Virus record (IMG/VR): IMGVR_UViG_3300025669_000931
Coordinates: 1 to 37,332 of that record
DNA from: a virus
Length of the DNA: 37,332 bases
Reading direction: 5' to 3' (one strand)
In this document: one piece after another, positions 14,086-21,474 of the stretch
Position numbering within the stretch: position 1 is the first letter of the stretch
Layout: each line of letters starts with the position of its first letter
Made by a program: the position numbers and the translations under genes
Notes under the pieces: model-generated
What the model was told of the DNA's origin: nothing
Seen by the model: the letters and a program-made list of their open reading frames with translations, nothing else
Databases searched by the model: none

Positions 14086-14997
14086 TCAATAAATCTTAGT
14101 AATTATCGACTTGACCAAATGATCAGCGTCATCCTGATCCATCCCTCCTGGATCACCTTTAATACATTTGATTTCTGTATGCACGCCTCGAAATGTCAAA
14201 GTATATCGAAGTTTAAATGCTTGTTCCACCGCCTGTGGATCATCGTCAAAAACAATCACAACCTTATCAAATGCTTTTCTCATTTCCTTGATTTGACTGG
14301 GTGTAAAATCAATCCCGAATGTTCCAAATGCTGATGGCCCTAATCGCCAGACATCTGTAATTCCTTCAACAGCAATTCCAACCTTTCCCCATTTTGATTG
14401 GTTCCCATATAAGATGGTTTGATGCTCGATTAATTCTCGTTTCTTCGGGCATGCCATATATTTCAGTTTATGCCGATTCGTGATGTCCCGGCATTGAAAA
14501 GAAACTTGTTTAGTATCCCATATAATAGGCGCCAGGAGCCTTCGACCATAATCAATACCATCTAGCATAGAAATTGGCCCGGTTCCGAATAATCCCCATT
14601 CTGCTTCAAGTTTATCAGGGTCAAAATTCCGATTGATTAAATATCGTCTGTGGTTTGTTTGTAATATTCCGATATTGGATGGGAGTTTGTGCTTTGCGAA
14701 TCGAATTTTTTGTTTTGGTTCCTGGGTACGGGCATGCCCTTTTCCGCCGTACTGTTTGATTATTTGTTTGGCTTCACTGTAATCCAGGTTCGTCAGTTTC
14801 ATAATGACTTTAACTTTGGATTTCCAGCCGCATCGCCAGCATTTATAATAATCTCCGGATACCGAATATCCGAGATGTAGTCCCGGATTGCCGACGCAGA
14901 ACGGGCAAGGAATATTCACCCATCCCGGCCGGGTGTGCTTATGATCCCCGGTTTGAAATGGAATGGAATGATCCTGGTAGAATCGGATTATGTCCAT
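14086..14997 (-). CDS. DNA primase, zinc-finger and TOPRIM domains
   Basis: The primase makes RNA primers for replication. An N-terminal zinc finger is seen as CPFC (about 31-34) and CWRC (about 53-56). A linker and a TOPRIM domain follow, with the catalytic glutamate in IAVEGITD near 208-215 and the acidic motif VIVFDDDP near 246-253. The length of 303 residues is in the range of small phage primases without a helicase domain, which fits with the separate DnaB-like helicase. The ATG at 14997 directly follows the stop of the upstream gene (TAA-ATG), so translation is probably coupled. Confidence 0.9.
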   Translation of the reverse strand: MDIIRFYQDHSIPFQTGDHKHTRPGWVNIPCPFCVGNPGLHLGYSVSGDYYKCWRCGWKSKVKVIMKLTNLDYSEAKQIIKQYGGKGHARTQEPKQKIRFAKHKLPSNIGILQTNHRRYLINRNFDPDKLEAEWGLFGTGPISMLDGIDYGRRLLAPIIWDTKQVSFQCRDITNRHKLKYMACPKKRELIEHQTILYGNQSKWGKVGIAVEGITDVWRLGPSAFGTFGIDFTPSQIKEMRKAFDKVVIVFDDDPQAVEQAFKLRYTLTFRGVHTEIKCIKGDPGGMDQDDADHLVKSIITKIY

Positions 14998-15207
14998 TTA
15001 CCGCATTCTCCGCATTGTCGTCCGGGTCATTGTTTTTGTCCTTTGCATTTTGGGTCTGGCTTTCAAAAGTTTTTGACTGCAATTCGAGCAGATAAAAGAT
15101 GTACTGGGTTTACATCTTTTCCCGGCGTTTGCGTATTGTACTGGATCATTTTGTTTCCCGGTTGGTGATGTTCTAATTTCTGGTTGGTAACATTCTGAGC
15201 AGTTCAT
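14998..15207 (-). CDS. Small cysteine-rich protein, 69 residues
   Basis: A pair of cysteine motifs is visible: M-N-C-S-E-C at the start and F-I-C-S-N-C-S near residue 40. It is followed by a very basic C-terminus rich in R, K and T. This suggests a zinc ribbon with a nucleic-acid-binding tail. The start at 15207 has GAGGAG six bases upstream. The stop abuts the primase start. The product is unknown, and a role with the primase is only suggested by the coupling. Confidence 0.62.
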   Translation of the reverse strand: MNCSECYQPEIRTSPTGKQNDPVQYANAGKRCKPSTSFICSNCSQKLLKARPKMQRTKTMTRTTMRRMR

Positions 15208-15221
15208 TCTTTACTCCTCAT

Positions 15222-15410
15222 TTATCTAATTATTTTCATCCCTTGTTGTAAACCGGAGATGATCCTGTCTTTTTGTTCGAGGACAAGCCTCACGAGTTCC
15301 GCTGGTGGTGTTCCCATCGGCCCATGCTTTTCGAGCGCTGATTCAGATAAATCAAGTTCATTGACTACATCATAGAGCATATTTCTATATTTTTCACATT
15401 GACATTCCAT
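15222..15410 (-). CDS. Small hypothetical protein, 62 residues
   Basis: I do not recognise this protein. It is helical in appearance, with two cysteines near the start (M-E-C-Q-C-E) and an acidic middle. The ATG at 15410 follows AGGAGGGTTTGAAA and lies about 20 bases after the repeated TAGGTGTATAAT motif. A TTG two codons upstream is in frame. It precedes the small cysteine-rich gene in the replication block. Confidence 0.6.
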   Translation of the reverse strand: MECQCEKYRNMLYDVVNELDLSESALEKHGPMGTPPAELVRLVLEQKDRIISGLQQGMKIIR

Positions 15411-15428
15411 TTTCAAACCCTCCTATAT

Positions 15429-15440
15429 ATTATACACCTA
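15429..15440 (-). promoter_or_regulatory. Repeated TAGGTGTATAAT promoter-like motif, copy 3
   Basis: The TAG is the stop codon of the sigma-like gene. The site is followed by ATATAGGAGGGTTTGAAAATG of the next gene, nearly the same arrangement as copy 2. No -35 match is seen. Confidence 0.5.
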
Positions 15441-15923
15441 TCCGTTTTGCAGTGCCCATCTGATTTGCCCGAATGATCTCCGAATGTCATGCCAGCCCCA
15501 TCCTTGTTCCCGAAGATAATTTACAACCTTCATCCGCATTCCCTGCTTTGTGGTGGTGCTGAACATGTCCGGGTTTTCCAGTATAACCTTACAGATTTCT
15601 TTTGCTTTGGGTTTAAGGGATTCGATCAGGTCAATTAGTTCTAATGTTTCCAGGGTTGTGTTTTCATTAACAGGTTCCGGGATGTCCGGTTGCCCGAATC
15701 CCACTGTACTTTTCTTTCTGGATATGTAATTTATCAAATGATTCTTGATAACCCAGTATGCATATGTGGTAAATTTTGCTCCATTGTCCGGATCGAATTT
15801 GTTCAGAGCAATGGAATAAGCCAAGGATGCTTCACCGATCAGATCGTCAATATCAAGTCCCGTTTTCATGAATGACCATGCGAGTCTTCTGATTAAATTC
15901 ATTTGTACTTGTTCTTTTTCCAT
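15438..15923 (-). CDS. Small sigma-70-like factor (region 2)
   Basis: The N-terminal half has a sigma region 2 pattern. LDIDDLIGEASLAYSIALNK (about 23-42) matches the core-binding region 2.1-2.2. FTTYAYWVIKNHLINYISRK (about 51-70) matches the -10 recognition and melting regions 2.3-2.4. The C-terminal half is less clear but ends in a short helix-turn-helix-like segment. The length of 161 residues is small for a sigma factor. It could direct host RNA polymerase to phage promoters such as the repeated TAGGTGTATAAT sites, one of which overlaps its own stop codon. A general region-2-like DNA-binding protein is the alternative. Confidence 0.72.
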   Translation of the reverse strand: MEKEQVQMNLIRRLAWSFMKTGLDIDDLIGEASLAYSIALNKFDPDNGAKFTTYAYWVIKNHLINYISRKKSTVGFGQPDIPEPVNENTTLETLELIDLIESLKPKAKEICKVILENPDMFSTTTKQGMRMKVVNYLREQGWGWHDIRRSFGQIRWALQNG

Positions 15924-15944
15924 GATTAGGATTTCCTTTCCTGA

Positions 15945-17969
15945 TTATGAATATTGATTTAAAAGTTCACTTAGTAGACTGGAGTCTTTCGTTTCTTTAC
16001 CATCAAGGATCGAATCCAGAACCATCTTTTTTTGATCCAGCATTTCCGCAATCTGTTCTTCGATGCTGTTTTGAGCCAGAAGGTAATAAATATTGACAGC
16101 ATTCTTTTGTCCGATTCTGTGGCATCTGTCTTCTGCCTGTGATAAATCTCCAGGCGACCAAGGAAGTTCAAGAAAGGCAACACTTGATGCTGCGGTTAAT
16201 GTAATCCCAATCCCAGCGGCTTTAATGTTCCCGACAAATAGACGGATCTTATCATCGTTCTGGAACTGATCAACCGCATCTTGCCGGGCCTTTTGTGAAA
16301 CAGAACCATCAATTTTGACAGCAATACCCTCGAACTCTTCCATGAGCATTTGGATGGTTAATTTGTGAGTTGCAAAAACAACCAGTTTCCCGTCAATATC
16401 CAGGAAGTCCTGTATCCATTTAATTGATTCTTTCATTTTCCCCTTGATGGTCAGTTGCTTCAGGGCTTCGATTTGGGCTAGGGCTTCAGCATTCTTTGCT
16501 TTTGTTGCAGCTTTATTTCCTTTGGTTTCTCGAACCCAGGCAATGAAATTACGCTCGGCCCTGCTATATTCTTTCCGGTTGGTTAGATCCATTGAAATGA
16601 CGGAATGGGTTTTGTCCGGTAATTCTGATAAAACATCGGATTTTTTCCTTCTGATCATAATCGTGTTTGTCAATTTCTCATGCAGTTCTTCCGTATTCTT
16701 TGACCCTGAGAAATCCCATCCGAAACCATTATGCTTGGCGTTACAATACCGGGTTGCATAATCCCAATAAGAGGGGACAACGGTATCATCTATCAGTTTC
16801 AGGATGTTATAGAATTCAATGGGTCGATTAACAATGGGAGTTCCTGAAAGCCCGATTATGTGCGGGATCTTTTTTCCGAGGGCCTTGATCGCCTTCGTGC
16901 GCTTGGCTTTATTGTTTTTAATGTAATGGATTTCATCCGTGATAAGGACCTTGGCTTTCAGGGATTGAAGCTTTCCAAGCCATGCCGGGAGGATGTCATA
17001 ATTGATAATTACGATTTCCCCGACAATGGGGGTGGTTGCTTTGGTCCCGGAAAGAATCTGTACTTTCGGATTAGACATCCACATGTGGGCTTCTTTTTCC
17101 CAGTTGTATTTTAAGGAAGCCGGAACGACTATGATAATAGGTTGATATTCAGGATGAAGTTCTAACCATGCAAGGGCTTGGGCGGTCTTGCCTAATCCCA
17201 TTTCATCACCGATCAATGCCCTGCCGTTTTTGGCTTCAATAAAGGATACCCCTTTTTTCTGAAAGTCCCGCAGTTCCATTTTCAGCCCTGGGACCTCAAT
17301 TTCAGGAACATCATTTACATGGATCTTTGATTTGGAAACAAAGTTGGTCAATCTCTGATCCATTTTGAAATCCCATTCTTGCAGCCGTTCTACTGATTCG
17401 ATGCTTAATGGGCAGGTCCAGTATTTCGGGTATTCATCTCCGTGGAATTTACGACCGGCGAGGGATTTCACTTTGTTCAGATCATCATGGCTAAAAGGGA
17501 AAAGGATCTTGATACCGGGTTTTCCGGAGGTTTGATATTCAACATACAAGGCTTCCCGTTTCGGCTGTGCGAGTTTCTTTTTCTGTAACATTTTATGATC
17601 CTCCGGCGCTGTAATTTTTTCATCGGAATTGGTTAAATTTTTAATGATTGATTTTGGAATCCAGCAATCAACCGCCTGTTCCTGGATAAAGGATTGAACG
17701 CGAGCCCTGTCAAGATCAGTCATATTATCCATGGTAAAATCCCGCATACCCCAATCACCCAAACAAACCGGGCCGATCCCCAAAAGGATTGATCCAGGGT
17801 GAGTAAGTTCCCTACCGCATTTACAGCAAGAGCCTTGCGGGTCGGTACAACCATGCCCGTAAACATAAAGGGCTTTCGCGGATTCAGCAAGTTTTATTGC
17901 GGTGAATGATGCTGGGAGGTTATTGTGACGAGCGAAAGTTCCATTGATCGAGTATGTTTTTGTTTCCAT
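15945..17969 (-). CDS. SNF2-family helicase with N-terminal zinc and HARP-like domains
   Basis: This 674-residue ATP-dependent DNA translocase has an N-terminal cysteine cluster (C41, C48, C49, C51, C69). A HARP-like stretch follows (about 140-205, with F-P-F-S-H-D-D-L and Y-W-T-C-P-L). The helicase core has Walker A GDEMGLGKT near 254-262, the DEIH box near 350, an SGTP motif III, and a C-terminal lobe ending in QAEDRCHRIGQ. This order recalls SMARCAL1-type annealing helicases that remodel forks. The start at 17969 has AAGGAG nine bases upstream. It probably serves replication or recombination. Confidence 0.9.
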   Translation of the reverse strand: METKTYSINGTFARHNNLPASFTAIKLAESAKALYVYGHGCTDPQGSCCKCGRELTHPGSILLGIGPVCLGDWGMRDFTMDNMTDLDRARVQSFIQEQAVDCWIPKSIIKNLTNSDEKITAPEDHKMLQKKKLAQPKREALYVEYQTSGKPGIKILFPFSHDDLNKVKSLAGRKFHGDEYPKYWTCPLSIESVERLQEWDFKMDQRLTNFVSKSKIHVNDVPEIEVPGLKMELRDFQKKGVSFIEAKNGRALIGDEMGLGKTAQALAWLELHPEYQPIIIVVPASLKYNWEKEAHMWMSNPKVQILSGTKATTPIVGEIVIINYDILPAWLGKLQSLKAKVLITDEIHYIKNNKAKRTKAIKALGKKIPHIIGLSGTPIVNRPIEFYNILKLIDDTVVPSYWDYATRYCNAKHNGFGWDFSGSKNTEELHEKLTNTIMIRRKKSDVLSELPDKTHSVISMDLTNRKEYSRAERNFIAWVRETKGNKAATKAKNAEALAQIEALKQLTIKGKMKESIKWIQDFLDIDGKLVVFATHKLTIQMLMEEFEGIAVKIDGSVSQKARQDAVDQFQNDDKIRLFVGNIKAAGIGITLTAASSVAFLELPWSPGDLSQAEDRCHRIGQKNAVNIYYLLAQNSIEEQIAEMLDQKKMVLDSILDGKETKDSSLLSELLNQYS

Positions 17970-17994
17970 GTGCCAGCTCCTTCAAAGGTTTTAT

Positions 17995-18011
17995 GGCGGG
18001 TTGTGGGTTTA
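17995..18011 (-). repeat. 17-base repeat in the SNF2 gene leader, copy A
   Basis: GGCGGGTTGTGGGTTTA (plus-strand reading) occurs here and identically at 19314-19330. A degenerate form (GGCGGTTTGGGGTTAT) is at 18881-18896. All lie just upstream of ribosome sites of minus-strand genes. Confidence 0.7.
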
Positions 18012-18051
18012 GCACATCAAATCGTATCCAACATTTCCGGGACGCGGGCCA

Positions 18052-18351
18052 CTACGGTAATGTTGCGGTGCAGGATTTGCCGATTACTTTTGTGGTATTT
18101 TTATGAACATGATTGCAAGCAAATCCATAGGTGTCGGAATAACAGTTTTTTATTCCTTGATGATTGAATTCTTTGGTTAAGTGAGTTTTGCGGATTTCAG
18201 CAGCAAGGGTGGGATTAACTGGTAAAAGCGTAACAGATAACCCTTTTGTGGTTTCTTTGTGGATTTGGGAAATAACGCCAATTAAACGGGTAGCATTTCC
18301 GTTTGACCATCTTCGGGTGATGGCAACAATTTGATTTTTTGTGTATTTCAT
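18052..18351 (-). CDS. Hypothetical protein, 99 residues
   Basis: I do not recognise this protein. It starts MKYTKNQIVAITRRWSNGNA and looks like a small alpha/beta protein, with three cysteines in the C-terminal half. The ATG at 18351 has AGGAG seven bases upstream and a short GC-rich hairpin (GCCCTTCAGGGC) before that. Its overall style is like the neighbouring 72-residue protein (short, basic, starting with a helix). It is one of the first genes transcribed from the promoter at 19521-19549. Confidence 0.65.
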   Translation of the reverse strand: MKYTKNQIVAITRRWSNGNATRLIGVISQIHKETTKGLSVTLLPVNPTLAAEIRKTHLTKEFNHQGIKNCYSDTYGFACNHVHKNTTKVIGKSCTATLP

Positions 18352-18434
18352 TTTCAATCTCCTTTCATGCCCTGAAGGGCTTTGTTTGTTTAAATCAACA
18401 ATGACCTCCCCTTGTTTTCAAAAAACACAAGGGG

Positions 18435-18656
18435 TTATTCGCAGAATGCCTCCACACATGAGGAACATTCCGGTGTGTCTGCCAGCCGTGATCGAAACGG
18501 ACGGCCACAGACACGACATTCTAATTCGTGCCATACTGTCTCAGCACGTTTTTTGGCCTTGTGATCGGCCCAATTCCTCCAGCCTTTCTCATCTTGCGGT
18601 GAGATGGCTGGCGCGTTTGTTTGTCTTCCAACATGTCTTCCAACATGTAGTCCCAT
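18435..18656 (-). CDS. Small zinc-ribbon protein, 73 residues
   Basis: Four cysteines form a ribbon-like pattern: C-R-V-C near 48-51 and C-S-S-C near 65-68. The N-terminal half is basic and lacks cysteine. The start at 18656 has GGAGG with seven-base spacing. It lies in the early small-gene cluster. Small zinc-ribbon proteins of this kind are common in phage early regions and often bind host factors, but the target here is unknown. Confidence 0.65.
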   Translation of the reverse strand: MGLHVGRHVGRQTNAPAISPQDEKGWRNWADHKAKKRAETVWHELECRVCGRPFRSRLADTPECSSCVEAFCE

Positions 18657-18667
18657 ATCCTACCTCC

Positions 18668-18850
18668 TTAGTTATGAAGTTGACAATGAGAATCGTTCCA
18701 GCTCTCGTTGTCAACACAATCCTCTTCAAGCGGGCAGCGTTCACACACTACCCTTGACTCTTCCAGCACCTGCCGACAACTATGGCAGCAGGTGAAAAAT
18801 TCGTATGTGGTCTCAAATGGACCACCGCATCTGAAACATCTTTGTTCCAT
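18668..18850 (-). CDS. Small cysteine-rich protein, 60 residues
   Basis: From the ATG at 18850 the protein starts MEQRCFRCGGPF and has at least eight cysteines arranged as C-x2-C, CC-x2-C and C-x2-C-x5-C, with one more near the end. It would bind one or two metals. An in-frame TTG two codons earlier is too close to the AAAGGAG site. The leader carries a hairpin and a degenerate copy of the 17-base repeat. The function is unknown. Confidence 0.62.
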   Translation of the reverse strand: MEQRCFRCGGPFETTYEFFTCCHSCRQVLEESRVVCERCPLEEDCVDNESWNDSHCQLHN

Positions 18851-18880
18851 TTCCAATCTCCTTTGCCCTCTTTTGCAAGG

Positions 18881-18896
18881 GGCGGTTTGGGGTTAT
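18881..18896 (-). repeat. Degenerate copy of the leader repeat
   Basis: GGCGGTTTGGGGTTAT (plus-strand reading) matches the 17-base repeat at 17995 and 19314 in most positions. It sits in the same place, just before a hairpin and the AAAGGAGATT ribosome site. Confidence 0.45.
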
Positions 18897-18902
18897 TTAT
18901 TT

Positions 18903-19049
18903 TTATTCTTCCTCTTCAAATTCAAAAGTTTCACCACAGCTTCGACAAACGGGTTCATTGTTTTCAGTGAATTCGGTAAAGTCCGTTCTCCATTCATGTT
19001 GACAATGGGGGCAAGTGACCGTTTCAAAAAAAGTGTTATTGAATGTCAT
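18903..19049 (-). CDS. Small zinc-ribbon protein, 48 residues
   Basis: I translated this short gene directly. It starts MTFNNTFFETV and has two cysteine pairs, CPHC at residues 13-16 and CRSC at 35-38, spaced as in a rubredoxin-like zinc ribbon, and ends in a run of glutamates. The ATG at 19049 has AAAGGAGATTGGAA directly upstream, the same site used by the 60-residue gene. It is very short, but the clean ribbon and the ribosome site support it. Confidence 0.66.
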   Translation of the reverse strand: MTFNNTFFETVTCPHCQHEWRTDFTEFTENNEPVCRSCGETFEFEEEE

Positions 19050-19062
19050 TTCCAATCTCCTT

Positions 19063-19281
19063 TTAAACAGCAAAATTTCCGGTGCGGTGACTATATAATC
19101 CTTTTGCTATGATTTCCCCGGTGCTGGAAATCCCGTAAACAATTTGCCATTTCCGTTTATTAATAATGTTTGCCATGAAAGCGGTAATTGTGATGTCCCG
19201 TTTTGAATAAGCCCAAAGTTTTTTGTCGGCTTGATCTTGCATTGCTTTTTTCATTTCATTTGGAATTGTTTGGTAATTCAT
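19063..19281 (-). CDS. Hypothetical protein, 72 residues
   Basis: From the ATG at 19281 the protein starts MNYQTIPNEMKKAMQDQADK. An alpha/beta segment W-Q-I-V-Y-G-I-S-S-T-G-E-I near residue 50 follows. I do not recognise it. AAAGGAGATTTGAA precedes the start, and a GC-rich hairpin (GCCCTC, loop, GGGGGC) lies before that. A longer open frame exists upstream but runs through the hairpin and lacks a better site. Confidence 0.65.
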   Translation of the reverse strand: MNYQTIPNEMKKAMQDQADKKLWAYSKRDITITAFMANIINKRKWQIVYGISSTGEIIAKGLYSHRTGNFAV

Positions 19282-19313
19282 TTCAAATCTCCTTTCATGC
19301 CCCCTTTTGCGAG

Positions 19314-19330
19314 GGCGGGTTGTGGGTTTA
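19314..19330 (-). repeat. 17-base repeat, copy B
   Basis: This is identical to 17995-18011. It overlaps the stop codon of the 52-residue gene and leads into the hairpin in front of the 72-residue gene. Confidence 0.7.
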
Positions 19331-19486
19331 ATCAGCGTTTGAACATTCTGCCTCATGTAATTCTGCGGCGAGCTGGGACAGAGCTTCTGCTATTTGCTTT
19401 TTCGTGTATTTACAAATGTCTTCAATATCCATGTCGTAAATTTCCATGTAATCTTTGCGGGCTAGTTTGTATTTCGTGTTTGACAT
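19328..19486 (-). CDS. First early gene, 52-residue hypothetical protein
   Basis: From the ATG at 19486 the protein starts MSNTKYKLARKDYMEIYDMD. An acidic amphipathic helix (I-A-E-A-L-S-Q-L-A-A-E-L-H-E-A-E) near the end follows. I do not recognise it. AAGGAG stands seven bases upstream. It is the first gene after the strong early promoter, a position often held by host-takeover or regulatory peptides, but nothing in the sequence shows such a role. Confidence 0.6.
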   Translation of the reverse strand: MSNTKYKLARKDYMEIYDMDIEDICKYTKKQIAEALSQLAAELHEAECSNAD

Positions 19487-19520
19487 TTGGTTTCTCCTTT
19501 TTTGCGGTGTTTTTGATTTC

Positions 19521-19549
19521 ATTATATAAGGTCCGAAAACAAATGTCAA
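19521..19549 (-). promoter_or_regulatory. Strong sigma-70 promoter for the minus-strand block
   Basis: TTGACA (19544-19549) and TATAAT (19521-19526) on the minus strand match both consensus hexamers exactly, with a 17-base spacer. The first start codon is about 28 bases after the predicted transcript start. This is the main early promoter candidate. Confidence 0.88.
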
Positions 19550-19653
19550 CACTTATTTTCATTTTTTTAAACTTTTTTAAAAATAAATACATATATATTT
19601 CATTAATTTACAAACCCATCCTCCCCATCCCAAATCTTTATCTAAATAAAACC

Positions 19654-19683
19654 TTGTTTTCATTCATATTTTAATAATAAAAT
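19654..19683 (+). promoter_or_regulatory. Possible promoter for the plus-strand block
   Basis: TTGTTT (19654-19659) and TAAAAT (19678-19683) are 18 bases apart in an AT-rich region before the terminase genes. The match is modest, and other AT-rich hexamers are nearby. A phage-specific or late promoter cannot be excluded. Confidence 0.3.
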
Positions 19684-19712
19684 ATCAACAATGGAGGCGT
19701 CATAAAAACATC

Positions 19713-20234
19713 ATGAAACGAACCAAATTCAACGGAACATCAAACCAACCCTCAATTCCCATAAAGAAAGTAAAGAAAGAGCTATGGGAAATCGCTCTAG
19801 ATAATTTCAAACGTTCTGTAGGAAAACCTCGTATATTCCCAACCCCCGAACATATGCTCCGAGATTGTACTGAATATTTCCAGTGGGTAAAAGACAATCC
19901 TCTATATGAAACAAAAGCATTCGCCTACCAGGGAATGATTACCCAGAATAAAGTACCGAAGATGCTCGTTATGACATTAACAGGTTTACAACTGTATGTT
20001 GGCATTACAGCACAAGGGTGGATAGACTATAGAAGTAAGGTAGAATATCTTGAAGTCATGGAACATATTGAGTCCTGTATTTATCATCAAAAGTTCAGTG
20101 GAGCCGCAGCAGATTTACTGAATGCAAACATCATAGCAAGGGATTTAGGACTCAGGGATTCCAAGGAAATAACAGGCAAGGGTGGTGGACCTCTTTCATT
20201 TAGCGTTACGGTGGGGGAGGACGATAATGGCTGA
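19713..20234 (+). CDS. Terminase small subunit (P22 gp3-like)
   Basis: The small terminase recognises phage DNA and starts packaging. The 173-residue protein has the pattern F-P-T-P-E-H-M, C-T-E-Y-F-Q-W near residue 52, A-M-T-type T-L-T-G-L near 88, and the signature FSGAAADLLNANIIARDLGL at about 130-149, known from gp3-type DNA-packaging proteins. The start at 19713 is chosen from the frame. The nearest GGAGG (19693-19697) lies 15 bases upstream, an unusually long spacing. That GGAGG follows a tiny ATG ORF (Met-Glu-Ala-Ser). The stop overlaps the large subunit start by eight bases. Confidence 0.88.
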   Translation: MKRTKFNGTSNQPSIPIKKVKKELWEIALDNFKRSVGKPRIFPTPEHMLRDCTEYFQWVKDNPLYETKAFAYQGMITQNKVPKMLVMTLTGLQLYVGITAQGWIDYRSKVEYLEVMEHIESCIYHQKFSGAAADLLNANIIARDLGLRDSKEITGKGGGPLSFSVTVGEDDNG

Positions 20235-21474
20235 TGTAAATGTCAAGATCCTTCCTAAAGTATTTAATCCAGTTTATCTTCCATATGTAAATGATCCAAC
20301 CCGTATTCAAATCTTCTTTGGTGGTTCCTCTTCCGGGAAGTCCTATTTCCTGGCACAACGTCATATTAAGGATGTAATGAATGGCCGAAATATCCTATCA
20401 GTTAGAAATACCGGGAACAGCATCCGAAAGTCCTCATTCAATGAAATCCGTAAAGTCATATCTAAGTGGAACTTAAACGAATATTTTAGCATTAACAAGT
20501 CGGACATGTATATGACATGCAGGAATGGCCGGCAGATATTGTATAGTGGTTTGGATGATACTGAAAAGCTGAAATCCATTACCCCGGAAGATTCCGTGCT
20601 GACAGACATTCATATTGAGGAAGCTACGGAAACTCAGGAAACTGATGTTAAACAACTGGAGCGCCGGCTTAGAGGTGAGGCGGATTTTCCTAAACGGATT
20701 TCTTTCTCGTTTAATCCAATTCTGAAAGCTCATTGGATATTCAAGAAGTATTTCACTGGCTGGGAAGACGGGGCCAGGGAATTGCGGAAGCCTGGTATCC
20801 TGATCATGCATACCACGTATAAGGACAATCAATTTCTGGATGATGCGGATCGGGAATTGCTGGAATCAGAGAAAGATCCTTACTGGCGAGATGTATATAC
20901 CCTCGGTAAATGGGGAACGCTCGGGGATGTTATCTTTAAGAACTGGAAAATTGAGGATCTTTCCAAGGAAACTCATTTCGATAATATCCGGAACGGTCTT
21001 GATTTTGGGTTCGGTGCTGATCCAGCGGCGTTTGACCATATGCATTATGACAGGAAACATAAACAGCTTTTCTTTCTTGACGAATTCAATGCACATGAAC
21101 TGACAAACCCGCAACTTGCGAAGGCAATTAAACCGATTGTTAAGAATCAGAGGGTGGTTTGTGATAGTTCAGAACCGAAAAGTATCAGGGAACTTCAAAC
21201 ACAACCTTTGGAACACCGGATTTTTGCTGTGGGAGCTAAAAAAGGCCCGGATAGTGTGAATTTTGGTATTCAATGGATGCAGCAACAGGAAATTATTATT
21301 GATCGAAAATGCCAGAATGTGATTAATGAGTTCCAGGCGTACCAATGGAAAAAGAATCATGCTGGGGAAACCCTGAATATTCCGATTGATAAAAACAATC
21401 ATCATATAGACGCAGCTCGGTATGGTTGTGAGGATTGTATGGAAGAGCGGAAAGTTGCTGGGAGAGTGATATAA
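20227..21474 (+). CDS. terL: Terminase large subunit
   Basis: This is the ATP-driven packaging motor and nuclease. Walker A is GGSSSGKS at about residues 32-39. A Walker B region IHIEEATE follows near 120-127. The nuclease domain begins with G-L-D-F-G-F-G-A-D-P near 251, continues with V-V-C-D-S-S-E-P-K-S near 310, and ends with an H-H-I-D-A-A-R-Y-G-C segment, the usual last acidic motif. The type resembles PBSX/Terminase_3 enzymes. I chose the ATG at 20227 with GGGAGG upstream. The open frame also includes a GTG 15 codons earlier inside the small subunit gene. Confidence 0.95.
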   Translation: MADVNVKILPKVFNPVYLPYVNDPTRIQIFFGGSSSGKSYFLAQRHIKDVMNGRNILSVRNTGNSIRKSSFNEIRKVISKWNLNEYFSINKSDMYMTCRNGRQILYSGLDDTEKLKSITPEDSVLTDIHIEEATETQETDVKQLERRLRGEADFPKRISFSFNPILKAHWIFKKYFTGWEDGARELRKPGILIMHTTYKDNQFLDDADRELLESEKDPYWRDVYTLGKWGTLGDVIFKNWKIEDLSKETHFDNIRNGLDFGFGADPAAFDHMHYDRKHKQLFFLDEFNAHELTNPQLAKAIKPIVKNQRVVCDSSEPKSIRELQTQPLEHRIFAVGAKKGPDSVNFGIQWMQQQEIIIDRKCQNVINEFQAYQWKKNHAGETLNIPIDKNNHHIDAARYGCEDCMEERKVAGRVI

